Positions 1-8,061 of a stretch of DNA of 64,000 bases are shown here, in pieces. Every line of letters starts with the position of its first letter. The first letter of the stretch is position 1. The stretch lies in the NCBI GenBank assembly GCA_944326815.1, contig CALVFI010000009.1:124001-188000 (forward strand), written 5' to 3'. Under the pieces are notes generated by a model. That model was given only the letters and a program-made list of their open reading frames with translations, was not told the DNA's origin and did no database searches. This stretch comes from an uncultured Rikenellaceae bacterium. Lineage in GTDB: Bacteria; Bacteroidota; Bacteroidia; Bacteroidales; Rikenellaceae. Position numbers and translations under genes: made by a program.

Positions 1-383
1 GCTAAAAAGTCGTTCAATTTCCGACCTTCTGGTTCCTTCTGGAGTATAACATCTACATAAAGCGGATTGTCGAAGTTGTCGAAAACCAGCATCTCCTGCG
101 GATAGTAGGTGTAGGATGTCAGATACGGAGAATCTATTAGCCGCGTGTAGTCGGAAATATTACGCAGATTCTCTATGCAGAGACTGTCATTCAAAAGACA
201 TTTGAGCGTGTATGCTTCTCCTTTGTAGGTCATTTCAAAGTTGACAGTTAGTCTGTTGGCTGTCATAACAGGCTCGTGATAACAGTCGCGCACCGGATAA
301 ATCCCTTCGAGTGTTTTAAAGCGTCCGTTGGGGTTGGAGACGCTCTCCATGTAGTTGGACAAATTGATGTACATCTTTGTCAT
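1..383 (-). CDS. Protein-kinase-like protein, N-terminal part (cut by window edge)
   Basis: Only the first 127 codons are present and the rest lies left of the window. The N-terminus (…NLSNYMESVSN…) lines up over its whole visible length with the kinase at 1294-2688 (…SISQYIESVSN…). Shared features include a Tyr-Thr-Leu-Lys-Cys segment (Lys61) matching the putative ATP-binding Lys59 of that protein, and a later stretch of the type 'PQEMLVFDNFDNPLYVDV' against 'PEEIYVYDPLDNGAYYDV'. I therefore infer a second copy of the same kinase-like family. The start overlaps the stop of the vWA gene by one base (TAATG), so translation is probably coupled. The catalytic loop is not visible, so activity cannot be judged. 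Confidence 0.72.
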   Translation of the reverse strand, partial: MTKMYINLSNYMESVSNPNGRFKTLEGIYPVRDCYHEPVMTANRLTVNFEMTYKGEAYTLKCLLNDSLCIENLRNISDYTRLIDSPYLTSYTYYPQEMLVFDNFDNPLYVDVILQKEPEGRKLNDFL

Positions 384-1237
384 TATATTTTGTTGATACT
401 AATGGATCCGATATTCATCATTGCGATCATGTCGGCAATGGGTGTGTTAAAACTCATGCCGCGGTAGGGAGGCTCGCAATGGCAGTTGCTAATGTGGCGG
501 ATGGTTTCGTTATACTCTTCGGGCATTTGACTCGACATTTCATAGAGCATCTCGGCGTAACGGCAACACGGCAGATCGTCTTTGCTTCCAGGGAAAATAA
601 CGGGCTTGTCTTCCACACTGGATGAAAGATTGATATTGAAGAGCAGGGTGTGGCCATCGTCTGTGTGTTGTTGTTTGATTTCATCGGCAATTCGTATGAG
701 CGTTTGGTAATCGCCATCGGAGGCCTCGCCATCCGTGATGTTGAAAATCGTGGGTGGATAGGAAGCTTTGTTGGTAGTTTGTTTACACCATTTTCGTACC
801 AGATGAAGAGCTTGTTCCATGGCTGAACACATGGGTGTATTCCCTTCAGCTTTGGGTTCGATCCAATATTTGAGTTCGTCTGTTGTGACGACTACGTGCC
901 CGTTGGGTAAGACGCGTTCACGAGAAAAACTCCGTTGAGAACAATGTTGCATGGCTAATATTGAGGGTTTGGCAAAAGAGTCTTTCCCTCCGAGCAACAT
1001 TGTGGCATGGCCAGAGGAGTACCCGATGGCCGCAATGTCGAAATAGTCGACGATTCCTTCCTCTCTGCGGCAACGATTGATCAGTTCTTTGACCAACATA
1101 TTGGTGACAATGGCCACTGCTTCGGCTTTAGTTGTGGTATGTGAACCAAATTTGATTTTTTCTTCCATAGACCCCGATCGGTCGATCAGAAAAATGAATG
1201 CGGTTGGGTTGTGACGAGTGATACGTGCAGAATACAT
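383..1237 (-). CDS. von Willebrand A-domain (TerY-like) protein
   Basis: This 284-residue cytoplasmic protein has no signal peptide or membrane segment. It is a single vWA domain with a complete metal-ion-dependent adhesion site: D19-x-S21-x-S23 (DRSGSM), the Thr of NTPM at 134 and the Asp of ITDG at 169. Such intracellular vWA proteins (TerY and relatives) are known to occur beside protein kinases and PP2C phosphatases in stress or signalling modules. Here it sits between two kinase-like paralogues, 56 bases after the first and overlapping the second by one base. I infer a metal-dependent scaffold or target protein of those kinases. The exact role is unknown. Confidence 0.8.
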   Translation of the reverse strand: MYSARITRHNPTAFIFLIDRSGSMEEKIKFGSHTTTKAEAVAIVTNMLVKELINRCRREEGIVDYFDIAAIGYSSGHATMLLGGKDSFAKPSILAMQHCSQRSFSRERVLPNGHVVVTTDELKYWIEPKAEGNTPMCSAMEQALHLVRKWCKQTTNKASYPPTIFNITDGEASDGDYQTLIRIADEIKQQHTDDGHTLLFNINLSSSVEDKPVIFPGSKDDLPCCRYAEMLYEMSSQMPEEYNETIRHISNCHCEPPYRGMSFNTPIADMIAMMNIGSISINKI

Positions 1238-1293
1238 TAAGTGGTTGTTTTAGGTTACTCTTTTCGAAAGATAAAAAAATTCCGGAAATAATG

Positions 1294-2688
1294 CTAAACA
1301 ATTTTAGCAAGAATATTAATGAAGAAACTTTCCCCGAGGTATTCTACTTCTGCGCGGCCGTTGCGGAATCCCGAAGCACGATCGAATTTAGGGGCAATGG
1401 CGATGATCCCATCCTTCCCGATGTAACCATATTTCCCGTTCAGACGTATGACAGCCATCCCTTGGTGCATATTACCGGCCATTTCGAAACGGGGCTCGAT
1501 GATCATGTTGCCCTTGGAATCGATATATCCCCACCGTCCCTTTTTGCAAACGGCGGCGAGTCCTTCGTGGAACGGCTTGATGATTTCATATTCTGTGCCG
1601 TTGAGTACGACATGACCTCCGGAGTCAATGACCTGGTAATGCGAGCCACATCGTACTACGGCCATGCCTTCCCGAAACTCCGAAGCATCGTCGTAGATGG
1701 CTTCGATCACTATCTCGCCGGAGGAAGAGCGATAGCCCAGCCGACCATTCTCTTCGAAAAGGTGAAGGGCTGGTGTTGCTGATGAATGTGCAGGACTGGT
1801 CATCCGCTCCAGTAATGCGGGTAGAGTATCGATCTGCGGCATGGGAGAGCGGAGCAGCTGGGACATCCGATAAGAAGCGTGTGCTCCGTGGTGCAAAAAG
1901 AGATGCAGGATCTCTTCGTAGGCTGGGGAGCGATCCGACAGAATCTCTTCCGGGAAGAGAAGCAGATTGTCCGCGCGATGATATTTTCCATAGAGGCTCG
2001 GCTCGAGGGCCAATGCATGCAGGCTGGTTGACAGAAGGGCTATTGAGTAGTCGTCGAGATGCTTGTCGTAGAAATATTCGTCGCGGAGTGGATGCTGGAA
2101 CGGTGGTGTGCCGAGTTCGCAAGTGCGTTCACCGGCCAAGTTCGGGATGAACATGGCGTCGTAGTCGATCAGTCGGAGCGAACCGTCCGGTGTGACGATG
2201 ATGTTGTCCGGTTTCAGATCACCGTGCGCCCATTCGCGACGAAGCAATGCGGTTGCCAGACGATCGAACTGTTGTGCCAGAGTAGCAAGACCCGCCCTGT
2301 CGTTTTGTCTGACTGCCCGGCGTAACTCAGCCTCGAGAGTACATCCTTCCACCCAGCGTGCCACTACCACATCATAATAGGCGCCATTGTCCAACGGATC
2401 GTATACATATATCTCTTCGGGCAACAGCCGGGCTTCCGACAATAATGAATCGGGGTGTTCGGTAATGTAGTCGTAGATTCTCCGACGGTGCGGATGATGC
2501 TTGAGCGGACATTTGAGCAGGAATGCACTTCCCTCCTGCCGGAATCGTACGATTACGGCATTGCTGCCTGTTGTAAAGCGCACTTGTCCATATAGATCCC
2601 GATCGGCATCGATCTCTCCGAGCGTACGAAAGAGTCCGAAAGCATTGGACACGCTTTCGATGTATTGACTGATGGAGGGATAACCCAC
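1294..2688 (-). CDS. Protein-kinase-like protein with C-terminal WG repeats
   Basis: This protein has 464 residues. Residues about 40-290 look like a protein-kinase fold: Lys59 in LLKC (candidate ATP lysine), the catalytic loop HGDLKPDN at 145-152, and IDYD at 164-167 in the DFG position (Tyr replaces Phe, Asp replaces Gly). From about 310 to 460 there are four WG-type beta repeats (for example GRWGYIDSKGNMIIEP). The start codon is GTG. It is chosen because the resulting N-terminus aligns from its first residues with the paralogue at the window edge. The gene begins 15 bases after the stop of the DAHP synthase gene on the same strand, and the vWA gene follows. Substrate and signal are not known. 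Confidence 0.8.
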   Translation of the reverse strand: MGYPSISQYIESVSNAFGLFRTLGEIDADRDLYGQVRFTTGSNAVIVRFRQEGSAFLLKCPLKHHPHRRRIYDYITEHPDSLLSEARLLPEEIYVYDPLDNGAYYDVVVARWVEGCTLEAELRRAVRQNDRAGLATLAQQFDRLATALLRREWAHGDLKPDNIIVTPDGSLRLIDYDAMFIPNLAGERTCELGTPPFQHPLRDEYFYDKHLDDYSIALLSTSLHALALEPSLYGKYHRADNLLLFPEEILSDRSPAYEEILHLFLHHGAHASYRMSQLLRSPMPQIDTLPALLERMTSPAHSSATPALHLFEENGRLGYRSSSGEIVIEAIYDDASEFREGMAVVRCGSHYQVIDSGGHVVLNGTEYEIIKPFHEGLAAVCKKGRWGYIDSKGNMIIEPRFEMAGNMHQGMAVIRLNGKYGYIGKDGIIAIAPKFDRASGFRNGRAEVEYLGESFFINILAKIV

Positions 2689-2703
2689 GGGGTGCGGGTG
2701 ATT

Positions 2704-3774
2704 TTAGTGGTTCATGATCTGATTCTGGCGGTTGATGCTCTCGATGTGAATCGCTTCGAGCACCGTTTTGAGAAACTCGGGACTAAGCTCTAATTTCTCG
2801 GCCTGGGCGATGACCTTTTCCACGATGCTGTTCCATCGTCCGCCTTGCAAGATGGCTACATTGTTCTCGCGTTTGACCCGGCCGATGTTCTCAGCAACGC
2901 GCATACGTCGTGCCAGCAGATCGAATACCTCGGAATCGATTTGGTCGATCTCCGTACGGTAACGTTCCAGGGCTTTGGCAAATTCGGGGTTGTCCACGCT
3001 GTCGGCACGCCAGTTTATATTGCGGATCATCTGTTCGAAATCTTTAGGGGTGAGTTGTTGGGAGGCATCGCTCAGTGCCTTGTCGGGGCAGATGTGACTC
3101 TCGACGATCAGACCGTCGAACCGGAGGTCTGCGGCGGTTTGTGACACCTCCTGCAGGTATTCTCGGCATCCGCAGATGTGCGACGGATCGCAGATCATCG
3201 CCATCTCCGGGAAACGGCTGCGCATCTCGATGATCAGGTGCCACATCGGGGCGTTGCGGTACTTGCTGTGACCGAAATAGGAGAATCCCCGGTGGATGAG
3301 CCCGATATTCTGTTGAGGTATGCCTGCATTCGTAAAGCGTGCTACGGCACCTGCCCAGAGGTCGAGATCGGGATTCATCGGATTTTTGATGAGTACCGTG
3401 ATCTCTTTGTTCCCTTGGAGAGCATTGGCGATGTCCTGGATGGCGAAAGGACTGACGGTTGTCCGGGCTCCAATCCAGAGAATATCTACACCGAATTCGA
3501 GTGCACTCTCCACGTGTTTGGGGGTAGCAACCTCGACGGCAATCGGCAGTCCGGTGATCTCTTTCGCTTGTGCCATCCATGCCAGGCCTTTCAATCCTAC
3601 GCCTTCGAAGGTACCGGGGCGTGTGCGGGGTTTCCAAATGCCTGCCCGTAAGACGTCTACCAGTCCCGTGGCAGCCAGTTGTTTGCAGGTTTCAAGAGTT
3701 TGTTCTTTGGTCTCCGCACTACAGGGACCGGAGATGATTAGGGGACGCTTTGCATCCAGTTTGAAAGTGTTCAT
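2704..3774 (-). CDS. Bifunctional 3-deoxy-7-phosphoheptulonate synthase / chorismate mutase
   Basis: This 356-residue protein starts aromatic synthesis by condensing phosphoenolpyruvate with erythrose 4-phosphate. It also converts chorismate to prephenate. Residues 1 to about 260 are a DAHP synthase of the short (KDPG-aldolase-like) type, with the opening motif ISGPCSAE, then RAGIWKPRTRPGTFEG and the C-proximal CDPSHICG. Residues about 268-350 are an AroQ-type chorismate mutase helix bundle (RTEIDQIDSEVFDLLARRM, followed by ENIGRVKREN). The fused arrangement is usual in Bacteroidales. It is the last biosynthetic gene of the pheA-aminotransferase-tyrA operon, 7 bases after tyrA. Confidence 0.93.
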   Translation of the reverse strand: MNTFKLDAKRPLIISGPCSAETKEQTLETCKQLAATGLVDVLRAGIWKPRTRPGTFEGVGLKGLAWMAQAKEITGLPIAVEVATPKHVESALEFGVDILWIGARTTVSPFAIQDIANALQGNKEITVLIKNPMNPDLDLWAGAVARFTNAGIPQQNIGLIHRGFSYFGHSKYRNAPMWHLIIEMRSRFPEMAMICDPSHICGCREYLQEVSQTAADLRFDGLIVESHICPDKALSDASQQLTPKDFEQMIRNINWRADSVDNPEFAKALERYRTEIDQIDSEVFDLLARRMRVAENIGRVKRENNVAILQGGRWNSIVEKVIAQAEKLELSPEFLKTVLEAIHIESINRQNQIMNH

Positions 3775-3781
3775 ATCTTAA

Positions 3782-4624
3782 CTATTTTATAATTCGATTG
3801 ATGGTATTGGCTTTCCGCATAGCTTTTTTCAGACCCTCTCGGTCGTCTTTCTCGAGCATGATGCGGAAAATTTGTAACTGATGGATATGCTCGCGCAGTA
3901 CATCCAGAATGTTGTATTTGTTCTGAATGAAAATCGGAAGCCATGTTTCCGGTGAACTTTTGGCCAGACGGACCGTACTCTCGAAACCGCCGCCTGCCAG
4001 ATCGAAGATGTGCTCCTCCTCGCGTTCCTTCTCCAGAACCGTGAGGGCGAGGGCGAAAGAGGTGATGTGGGAAATATGCGACACGTAGGCTGTGTGAAGA
4101 TCCTGCTCCTCGGACGACATGTAGATGATGGGCATTCCGAACGTGCGGTAGATCTCCTCTACAGTTTGCAGTGCATCGGGGGCACTGCATTCACGGTCAC
4201 AGATGACGACCGAACGTCCGGTGAATGCTCCGTGTTGTGCCGCCTCCGGGCCGCTGTATTCGGTTCCCCACATGGGGTGCGTAGCGACAAAACGATTACG
4301 ATTCGGATGTTGGCTAATCATTTCGCACAACTCACTTTTGATTGAACCTACATCAATCACCGTTTGGTCGGGACGTATTTTGTTGAGAATTTTTACTGCC
4401 AGGATCGGAATTGCATCTACGGGAATGGCCAAGACGAGCAGATCGGCTTCTGCAATGGCCTCTTCCAGCGAAACGATTCGATCGACCAGCCCCAGTTCCA
4501 GGGCTTTTGCCCGATTCGCCTCGCTGTTGTCTACGCCCAATATCTGATTGCATATGTTGTGTTCCCGGAGACTCAGAGCAAAAGAGCCTCCGATCAGTCC
4601 GATACCGATGATTGCTGTTTTCAT
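3782..4624 (-). CDS. tyrA: Prephenate dehydrogenase
   Basis: This 280-residue enzyme oxidatively decarboxylates prephenate to 4-hydroxyphenylpyruvate for tyrosine synthesis. The N-terminal Rossmann motif is GIGLIGGSFA, and the catalytic-region motifs HPMWGTEYSG and HTAYVSHISHI are present. A longer reading frame runs upstream, but its extra 75 residues are Arg-rich and out of frame with the aminotransferase. The chosen ATG at 4624 gives an ATGA overlap with the aminotransferase stop and begins directly at the NAD-binding fold. It has no fused chorismate mutase, since that domain sits on the next gene product. Confidence 0.93.
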   Translation of the reverse strand: MKTAIIGIGLIGGSFALSLREHNICNQILGVDNSEANRAKALELGLVDRIVSLEEAIAEADLLVLAIPVDAIPILAVKILNKIRPDQTVIDVGSIKSELCEMISQHPNRNRFVATHPMWGTEYSGPEAAQHGAFTGRSVVICDRECSAPDALQTVEEIYRTFGMPIIYMSSEEQDLHTAYVSHISHITSFALALTVLEKEREEEHIFDLAGGGFESTVRLAKSSPETWLPIFIQNKYNILDVLREHIHQLQIFRIMLEKDDREGLKKAMRKANTINRIIK

Positions 4625-5799
4625 AGATTCGCTTTGATTTTGTCTATTGCTTGCTGCAAGGTTTGTTCCGTAGCGCAAAGGCTGATGCGGATATACCGTT
4701 TGCCTTCGTCGCCGAAGATGCCGCCCGGAGTGACAAATACGCCGCAGTCGTACAATACGTGGTCGGAGAACGAATAGCAGTCGCCTTCGTAATCTGCAGG
4801 CAACTCGGCCCACATGAACAGCCCTGCCTGCCCCTGTCGTGTGCGGCATCCGAGTGTTTCGAGCAGTTCGTAGCCTTTGGCTTCGCGGGCATAATAGACC
4901 TCGTTCAGCTCTTTGTACCAGTCGTCACCCAGAGCCAGCGCCGTGGCGGCTGCTTCCTGCATGGGAAGAAACATGCCGGAATCCATATTGCTTTTGAATC
5001 GGATAATTTCGTCGATTCGCTCTTTCGCTGCCCCGATCATACCGATACGCCATCCGGCCATATTGTGACTTTTGCTCAGCGAGTTCAACTCGACGGCGAC
5101 CTCTTTGGCTCCGGGGGTAGCGAGCAGACTCATGGGACGTGCATTGCGGACGAAGCTATAGGGATTGTCGTGCAGCAGCAATAGGTTGTGTTTCTTGGCA
5201 AAAGCCACCAGCTCGGCGAACAACTCCGGCGTTGGGGTTGCTCCGGTGGGCATCTGAGGGTAGTTGACAATCATCATCTTCACCCCAGCCATGCCTTGTG
5301 CCTCGATCTGGGCAAAATCGGGTAACCAGCCGTTCTTTGCCGTCAGCCGATAATCTACGCAGGTGCCTCCTGCGATGGTGGCTGCGGAACGGTAGGTGGG
5401 ATAGCCCGGATTGGGAATCAATACTTTGTCTCCTTTATTGAGATAGGTCATACATACGTGCATGACTCCCTCCTTCGAACCGATCAGGGGAAGGATCTCA
5501 CTCTCCGGGTCGAGGGTTACGCCGTAGCGGTCAGCATACCATTTGGCAAAGGCCTTCCGCAGTACGGCGGCGCCTTTGTAGGGCTGGTAAGCGTGAGTAT
5601 CGGGGCGGGCGGCGGTTTCAGCCAGTCGTGCGATTACCGAAGGATGGGGCGGTCGATCGGGACTGCCCACGCCGAGACTGATGATCTCTTTCCCTGCGGC
5701 GCGCATCTGGTCGATTTCGCGCAGTTTCTTTGAAAAGTAATATTCGCCGACGCCCTGAAGGCGTTCTGCTACGGTTATGTCGACTCCTTCTGTTTTCAT
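4621..5799 (-). CDS. PLP-dependent aminotransferase (aspartate/aromatic type, class I/II)
   Basis: This 392-residue fold-type I aminotransferase has a PLP lysine motif SLSKSHNMAGWR, the NPGYPTY motif and an LLHDNPYSF motif. Given its place between pheA and tyrA, it probably transaminates phenylpyruvate and 4-hydroxyphenylpyruvate (or prephenate). Family assignment alone cannot separate this from aspartate or LL-diaminopimelate aminotransferase. The open frame extends upstream to a GTG at 5883 that overlaps the pheA stop. The ATG at 5799 gives the usual family length, and the 28 upstream residues look non-conserved, so 5799 is preferred with some doubt. Confidence 0.87.
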   Translation of the reverse strand: MKTEGVDITVAERLQGVGEYYFSKKLREIDQMRAAGKEIISLGVGSPDRPPHPSVIARLAETAARPDTHAYQPYKGAAVLRKAFAKWYADRYGVTLDPESEILPLIGSKEGVMHVCMTYLNKGDKVLIPNPGYPTYRSAATIAGGTCVDYRLTAKNGWLPDFAQIEAQGMAGVKMMIVNYPQMPTGATPTPELFAELVAFAKKHNLLLLHDNPYSFVRNARPMSLLATPGAKEVAVELNSLSKSHNMAGWRIGMIGAAKERIDEIIRFKSNMDSGMFLPMQEAAATALALGDDWYKELNEVYYAREAKGYELLETLGCRTRQGQAGLFMWAELPADYEGDCYSFSDHVLYDCGVFVTPGGIFGDEGKRYIRISLCATEQTLQQAIDKIKANL

Positions 5800-5879
5800 C
5801 GTGATTTTACGGTTTATCTTTGTGGCAAGTTGGTTGTATATCTTCTTTTTGAACGGGAGCGATTCTATTCGCACTCCGA

Positions 5880-6698
5880 TCACATGTTTTCTCCTTTTCT
5901 GTAAACTCCGTATACGTGGACCTCTTCGGCTGTGGCTTGTAGTCGGTCGAGCGTACGGATGTAGTCGTCCAGACAGTCAAACTCCATATCCACATGGAAC
6001 AGATAGTGCCACGGCTCGCTTGGAATGGGGTAGGATTGGAGTTTTGACAGATTGATGCCCGAATCCTCCATTTGTTTCATGACACGCAGCAGCGATCCCC
6101 GTTGGTGGTCGGTCTTGAAGTAAAGAGATGCTTTGTTCGCCAGAGGATCGATGTGGTGATCGTGCCGTTTGAGGATCATGAAACGGGTATAGTTGTTCTT
6201 GATGGTGTTGATCTCCGGAGCAATGATCTGCAGCCCGAACAGTTCAGCGGCCAGGGTACTGGCGATGGCTGCTGCATTGCGTTGTCCCCGTTCAGCAATG
6301 TGACGTGCACTGAGGGCTGTGTCTTCCGTCTCGACAAGTCGCCACGAGTGTTGGTCAAGGTAATCCACACATTGCAGGAGAGCCATCGGATGGCTTTGGA
6401 CCTCCTCGATATCGTCAAGTCCTACCCCCGGCAGTGCCATCAGATTCTGCTGGATGGGCAGATAAGCCTCTCCGGCCACCTGAAGACGGCTGTTTTGCAG
6501 AATACTGTAATTGGCAATGATGCTCCCTGCAATGGAATTCTCGATAGCCATGACTCCATAATCCGCTTCGGCCGTCTCTACCTTGCGTGCCACTTCGCGG
6601 AACGTAGCGCAGGGCAAGGTCTCCGTCTGACGCCCGAAATAGCGGTGTGCCACGATTTGGTGGAAACATCCTTCGTATCCTTGTATAGCGACTTTCAT
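5880..6698 (-). CDS. pheA: Prephenate dehydratase
   Basis: This 272-residue enzyme makes phenylpyruvate from prephenate. Residues 1 to about 180 are the catalytic domain and include the diagnostic TRF motif at 171-173. Residues about 195-270 form a C-terminal ACT domain, expected to bind phenylalanine for feedback inhibition. The usual ESRP motif of the ACT domain is changed (LQSYPIP), as in some Bacteroidales proteins. No chorismate mutase domain is fused. The start is set at the ATG at 6698 because the frame upstream passes through the attenuator hairpin. It is the first structural gene of the aromatic operon, behind the leader peptide and terminator. Confidence 0.93.
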   Translation of the reverse strand: MKVAIQGYEGCFHQIVAHRYFGRQTETLPCATFREVARKVETAEADYGVMAIENSIAGSIIANYSILQNSRLQVAGEAYLPIQQNLMALPGVGLDDIEEVQSHPMALLQCVDYLDQHSWRLVETEDTALSARHIAERGQRNAAAIASTLAAELFGLQIIAPEINTIKNNYTRFMILKRHDHHIDPLANKASLYFKTDHQRGSLLRVMKQMEDSGINLSKLQSYPIPSEPWHYLFHVDMEFDCLDDYIRTLDRLQATAEEVHVYGVYRKGENM

Positions 6699-6756
6699 AC
6701 TGTATCTTTTTTGATCTATTGTCTTATATCCTGTTTTTGTTTTGCTGGAGATATTC

Positions 6757-6794
6757 AAAAAAAAAATCCCGACCTCGTTTGCGGAGGCCGGGAT
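6757..6794 (-). terminator. Rho-independent terminator in the pheA leader (attenuator)
   Basis: Read on the minus strand, an 11-base-pair stem (one A/C mismatch, 7-base loop) is followed directly by ten T residues. It lies 22 bases after the leader-peptide stop and about 60 bases before pheA. A hexamer in its loop (CGCAAA, plus-strand 6778-6783) is complementary to TTTGCG in the last leader codons (6822-6827), a possible antiterminator contact. Confidence 0.85.
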
Positions 6795-6816
6795 TCGTAT
6801 CGTTTGTCTGTATATC

Positions 6817-6906
6817 TTATTCGCAAATGCACGCACCGTACCGTCCGCCCTGTGTGGTAAAGCAGAAATAATAATAAAAGTAATAAAATGGCGAATAGCT
6901 CATCAT
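6817..6906 (-). CDS. Phe/Tyr-rich leader peptide of the aromatic operon
   Basis: This short frame of 29 codons starts with two ATGs and runs MMSYSPFYYFYYYFCF before a less biased tail, ending at TAA. Ten of its first 16 residues are Phe or Tyr, the end products of the operon downstream. A strong intrinsic terminator follows 22 bases later. The design matches leader-peptide attenuation known from proteobacterial pheA and his/trp operons. When charged Phe- or Tyr-tRNA is scarce, ribosomes would stall here and let transcription continue into pheA. The sequence shows the leader and terminator directly; the mechanism is inferred. Confidence 0.85.
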   Translation of the reverse strand: MMSYSPFYYFYYYFCFTTQGGRYGACICE

Positions 6907-6944
6907 CAGATGCCTTTTATCGGTTCGATGTCATTTGTCGGGAA

Positions 6945-6952
6945 CAAATATA
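6945..6952 (-). promoter_or_regulatory. Putative -7 element for the aromatic operon
   Basis: The minus strand reads TATATTTG, a perfect match to the Bacteroidetes TAnnTTTG box. It lies about 38 bases upstream of the leader ATG and just after ilvC. No clear -33 TTTG is seen. Confidence 0.5.
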
Positions 6953-6985
6953 CGAAAAAATGTTGAGAGTGTACTCTTCTGTCGA

Positions 6986-8035
6986 TTATTTTTGCCGTTC
7001 GGGGCGGAGTCTGCGCACGGTTTCTCCTGCTTGCCACATCTCGCTTTCGCGCAGTTCTTTCAACTCGGCCTCGAGTTTTTCGCGGTAATCGGGTTTGCTG
7101 TTGCTGTCGATCGAACGCTGTGCTTCATGTCCTGCGGCAACTTCGGCATAGAGTTTCCGGAATACGGGAAGCGATGCGTCGCGGAACGGCTTCCACCAGT
7201 CGAGAGCTCCACGCTGAGCTGTCGTCGAGCAGTTGGCATACATCCAATCCATACCGTTCTCGGCCACCAGAGGCATCAGACTCTGTGTCAACTCTTCGAT
7301 GGTCTCGTTGAAGGCCTCGGAGGGGGTGTGGCCGTTTTCACGGAGTACCTGGTACTGGGCTGCAAAAATACCTTGGATAGCTCCCATCAGCGTGCCACGT
7401 TCGCCTGTAAGGTCGGAATAGACCTCGCGTTTGAAATCGGTTTCGAATAGATAGCCCGAACCGACACCGATGCCCAGAGCGATGACGCGCTCCAGGGCAT
7501 GCCCCGTGGCATCTTGGAAGACGGCGTAGCTGGAGTTCAGCCCGCGTCCTTCGAGGAAAAGCCGGCGCAACGATGTGCCCGACCCTTTGGGGGCGATCAT
7601 GATGACATCGACATCTGCCGGGGGAACAATTCCTGTGCGTTCCTTATAGGTAATGGCGAATCCGTGCGAGAAATAGAGGGCTTTACCCGCAGTGAGGTGT
7701 TTCTTTACCGTAGGCCAAAGGGCGATCTGTGCTGCATCCGACAATAGATACTGAATGATGGTAGCGCGTTTGCAAGCCTCTTCGATTTCGAAAAGCGTTT
7801 CGCCCGGAACCCATCCGTCTGCTACGGCTTTGTCCCACGTTTTGGACTCTTTGCGCTGTCCCACGATGACATTGAAACCGTTGTCGCGCAGGTTGAGTGA
7901 TTGACCCGGTCCCTGCACGCCATAGCCGATGACGGCGATAGTTTCGTTTTTCAATACCTCCCGGGCCTTTGCCAGCGGGAACTCTTCACGCGTCGTGACG
8001 TTTTCTATAACGCCACCGAAATTCATCTGTGCCAT
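6986..8035 (-). CDS. ilvC: Ketol-acid reductoisomerase
   Basis: This 349-residue protein performs the second shared step of valine and isoleucine synthesis, an alkyl shift plus NAD(P)H reduction of 2-acetolactate. The N-terminal Rossmann motif GYGVQGPGQS is followed by GQRKES. The catalytic helical domain carries the GSGTS and ETDFKREVYSDLTGERG motifs with the metal-binding acidic residues. It is the last gene of ilvD-ilvB-ilvN-ilvC, 26 bases after ilvN. There is no terminator between its stop and the aromatic-operon leader, so read-through into that attenuator is possible. Confidence 0.96.
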   Translation of the reverse strand: MAQMNFGGVIENVTTREEFPLAKAREVLKNETIAVIGYGVQGPGQSLNLRDNGFNVIVGQRKESKTWDKAVADGWVPGETLFEIEEACKRATIIQYLLSDAAQIALWPTVKKHLTAGKALYFSHGFAITYKERTGIVPPADVDVIMIAPKGSGTSLRRLFLEGRGLNSSYAVFQDATGHALERVIALGIGVGSGYLFETDFKREVYSDLTGERGTLMGAIQGIFAAQYQVLRENGHTPSEAFNETIEELTQSLMPLVAENGMDWMYANCSTTAQRGALDWWKPFRDASLPVFRKLYAEVAAGHEAQRSIDSNSKPDYREKLEAELKELRESEMWQAGETVRRLRPERQK

Positions 8036-8061
8036 ATTTTTCCGTTTATAATGGTTATTTT

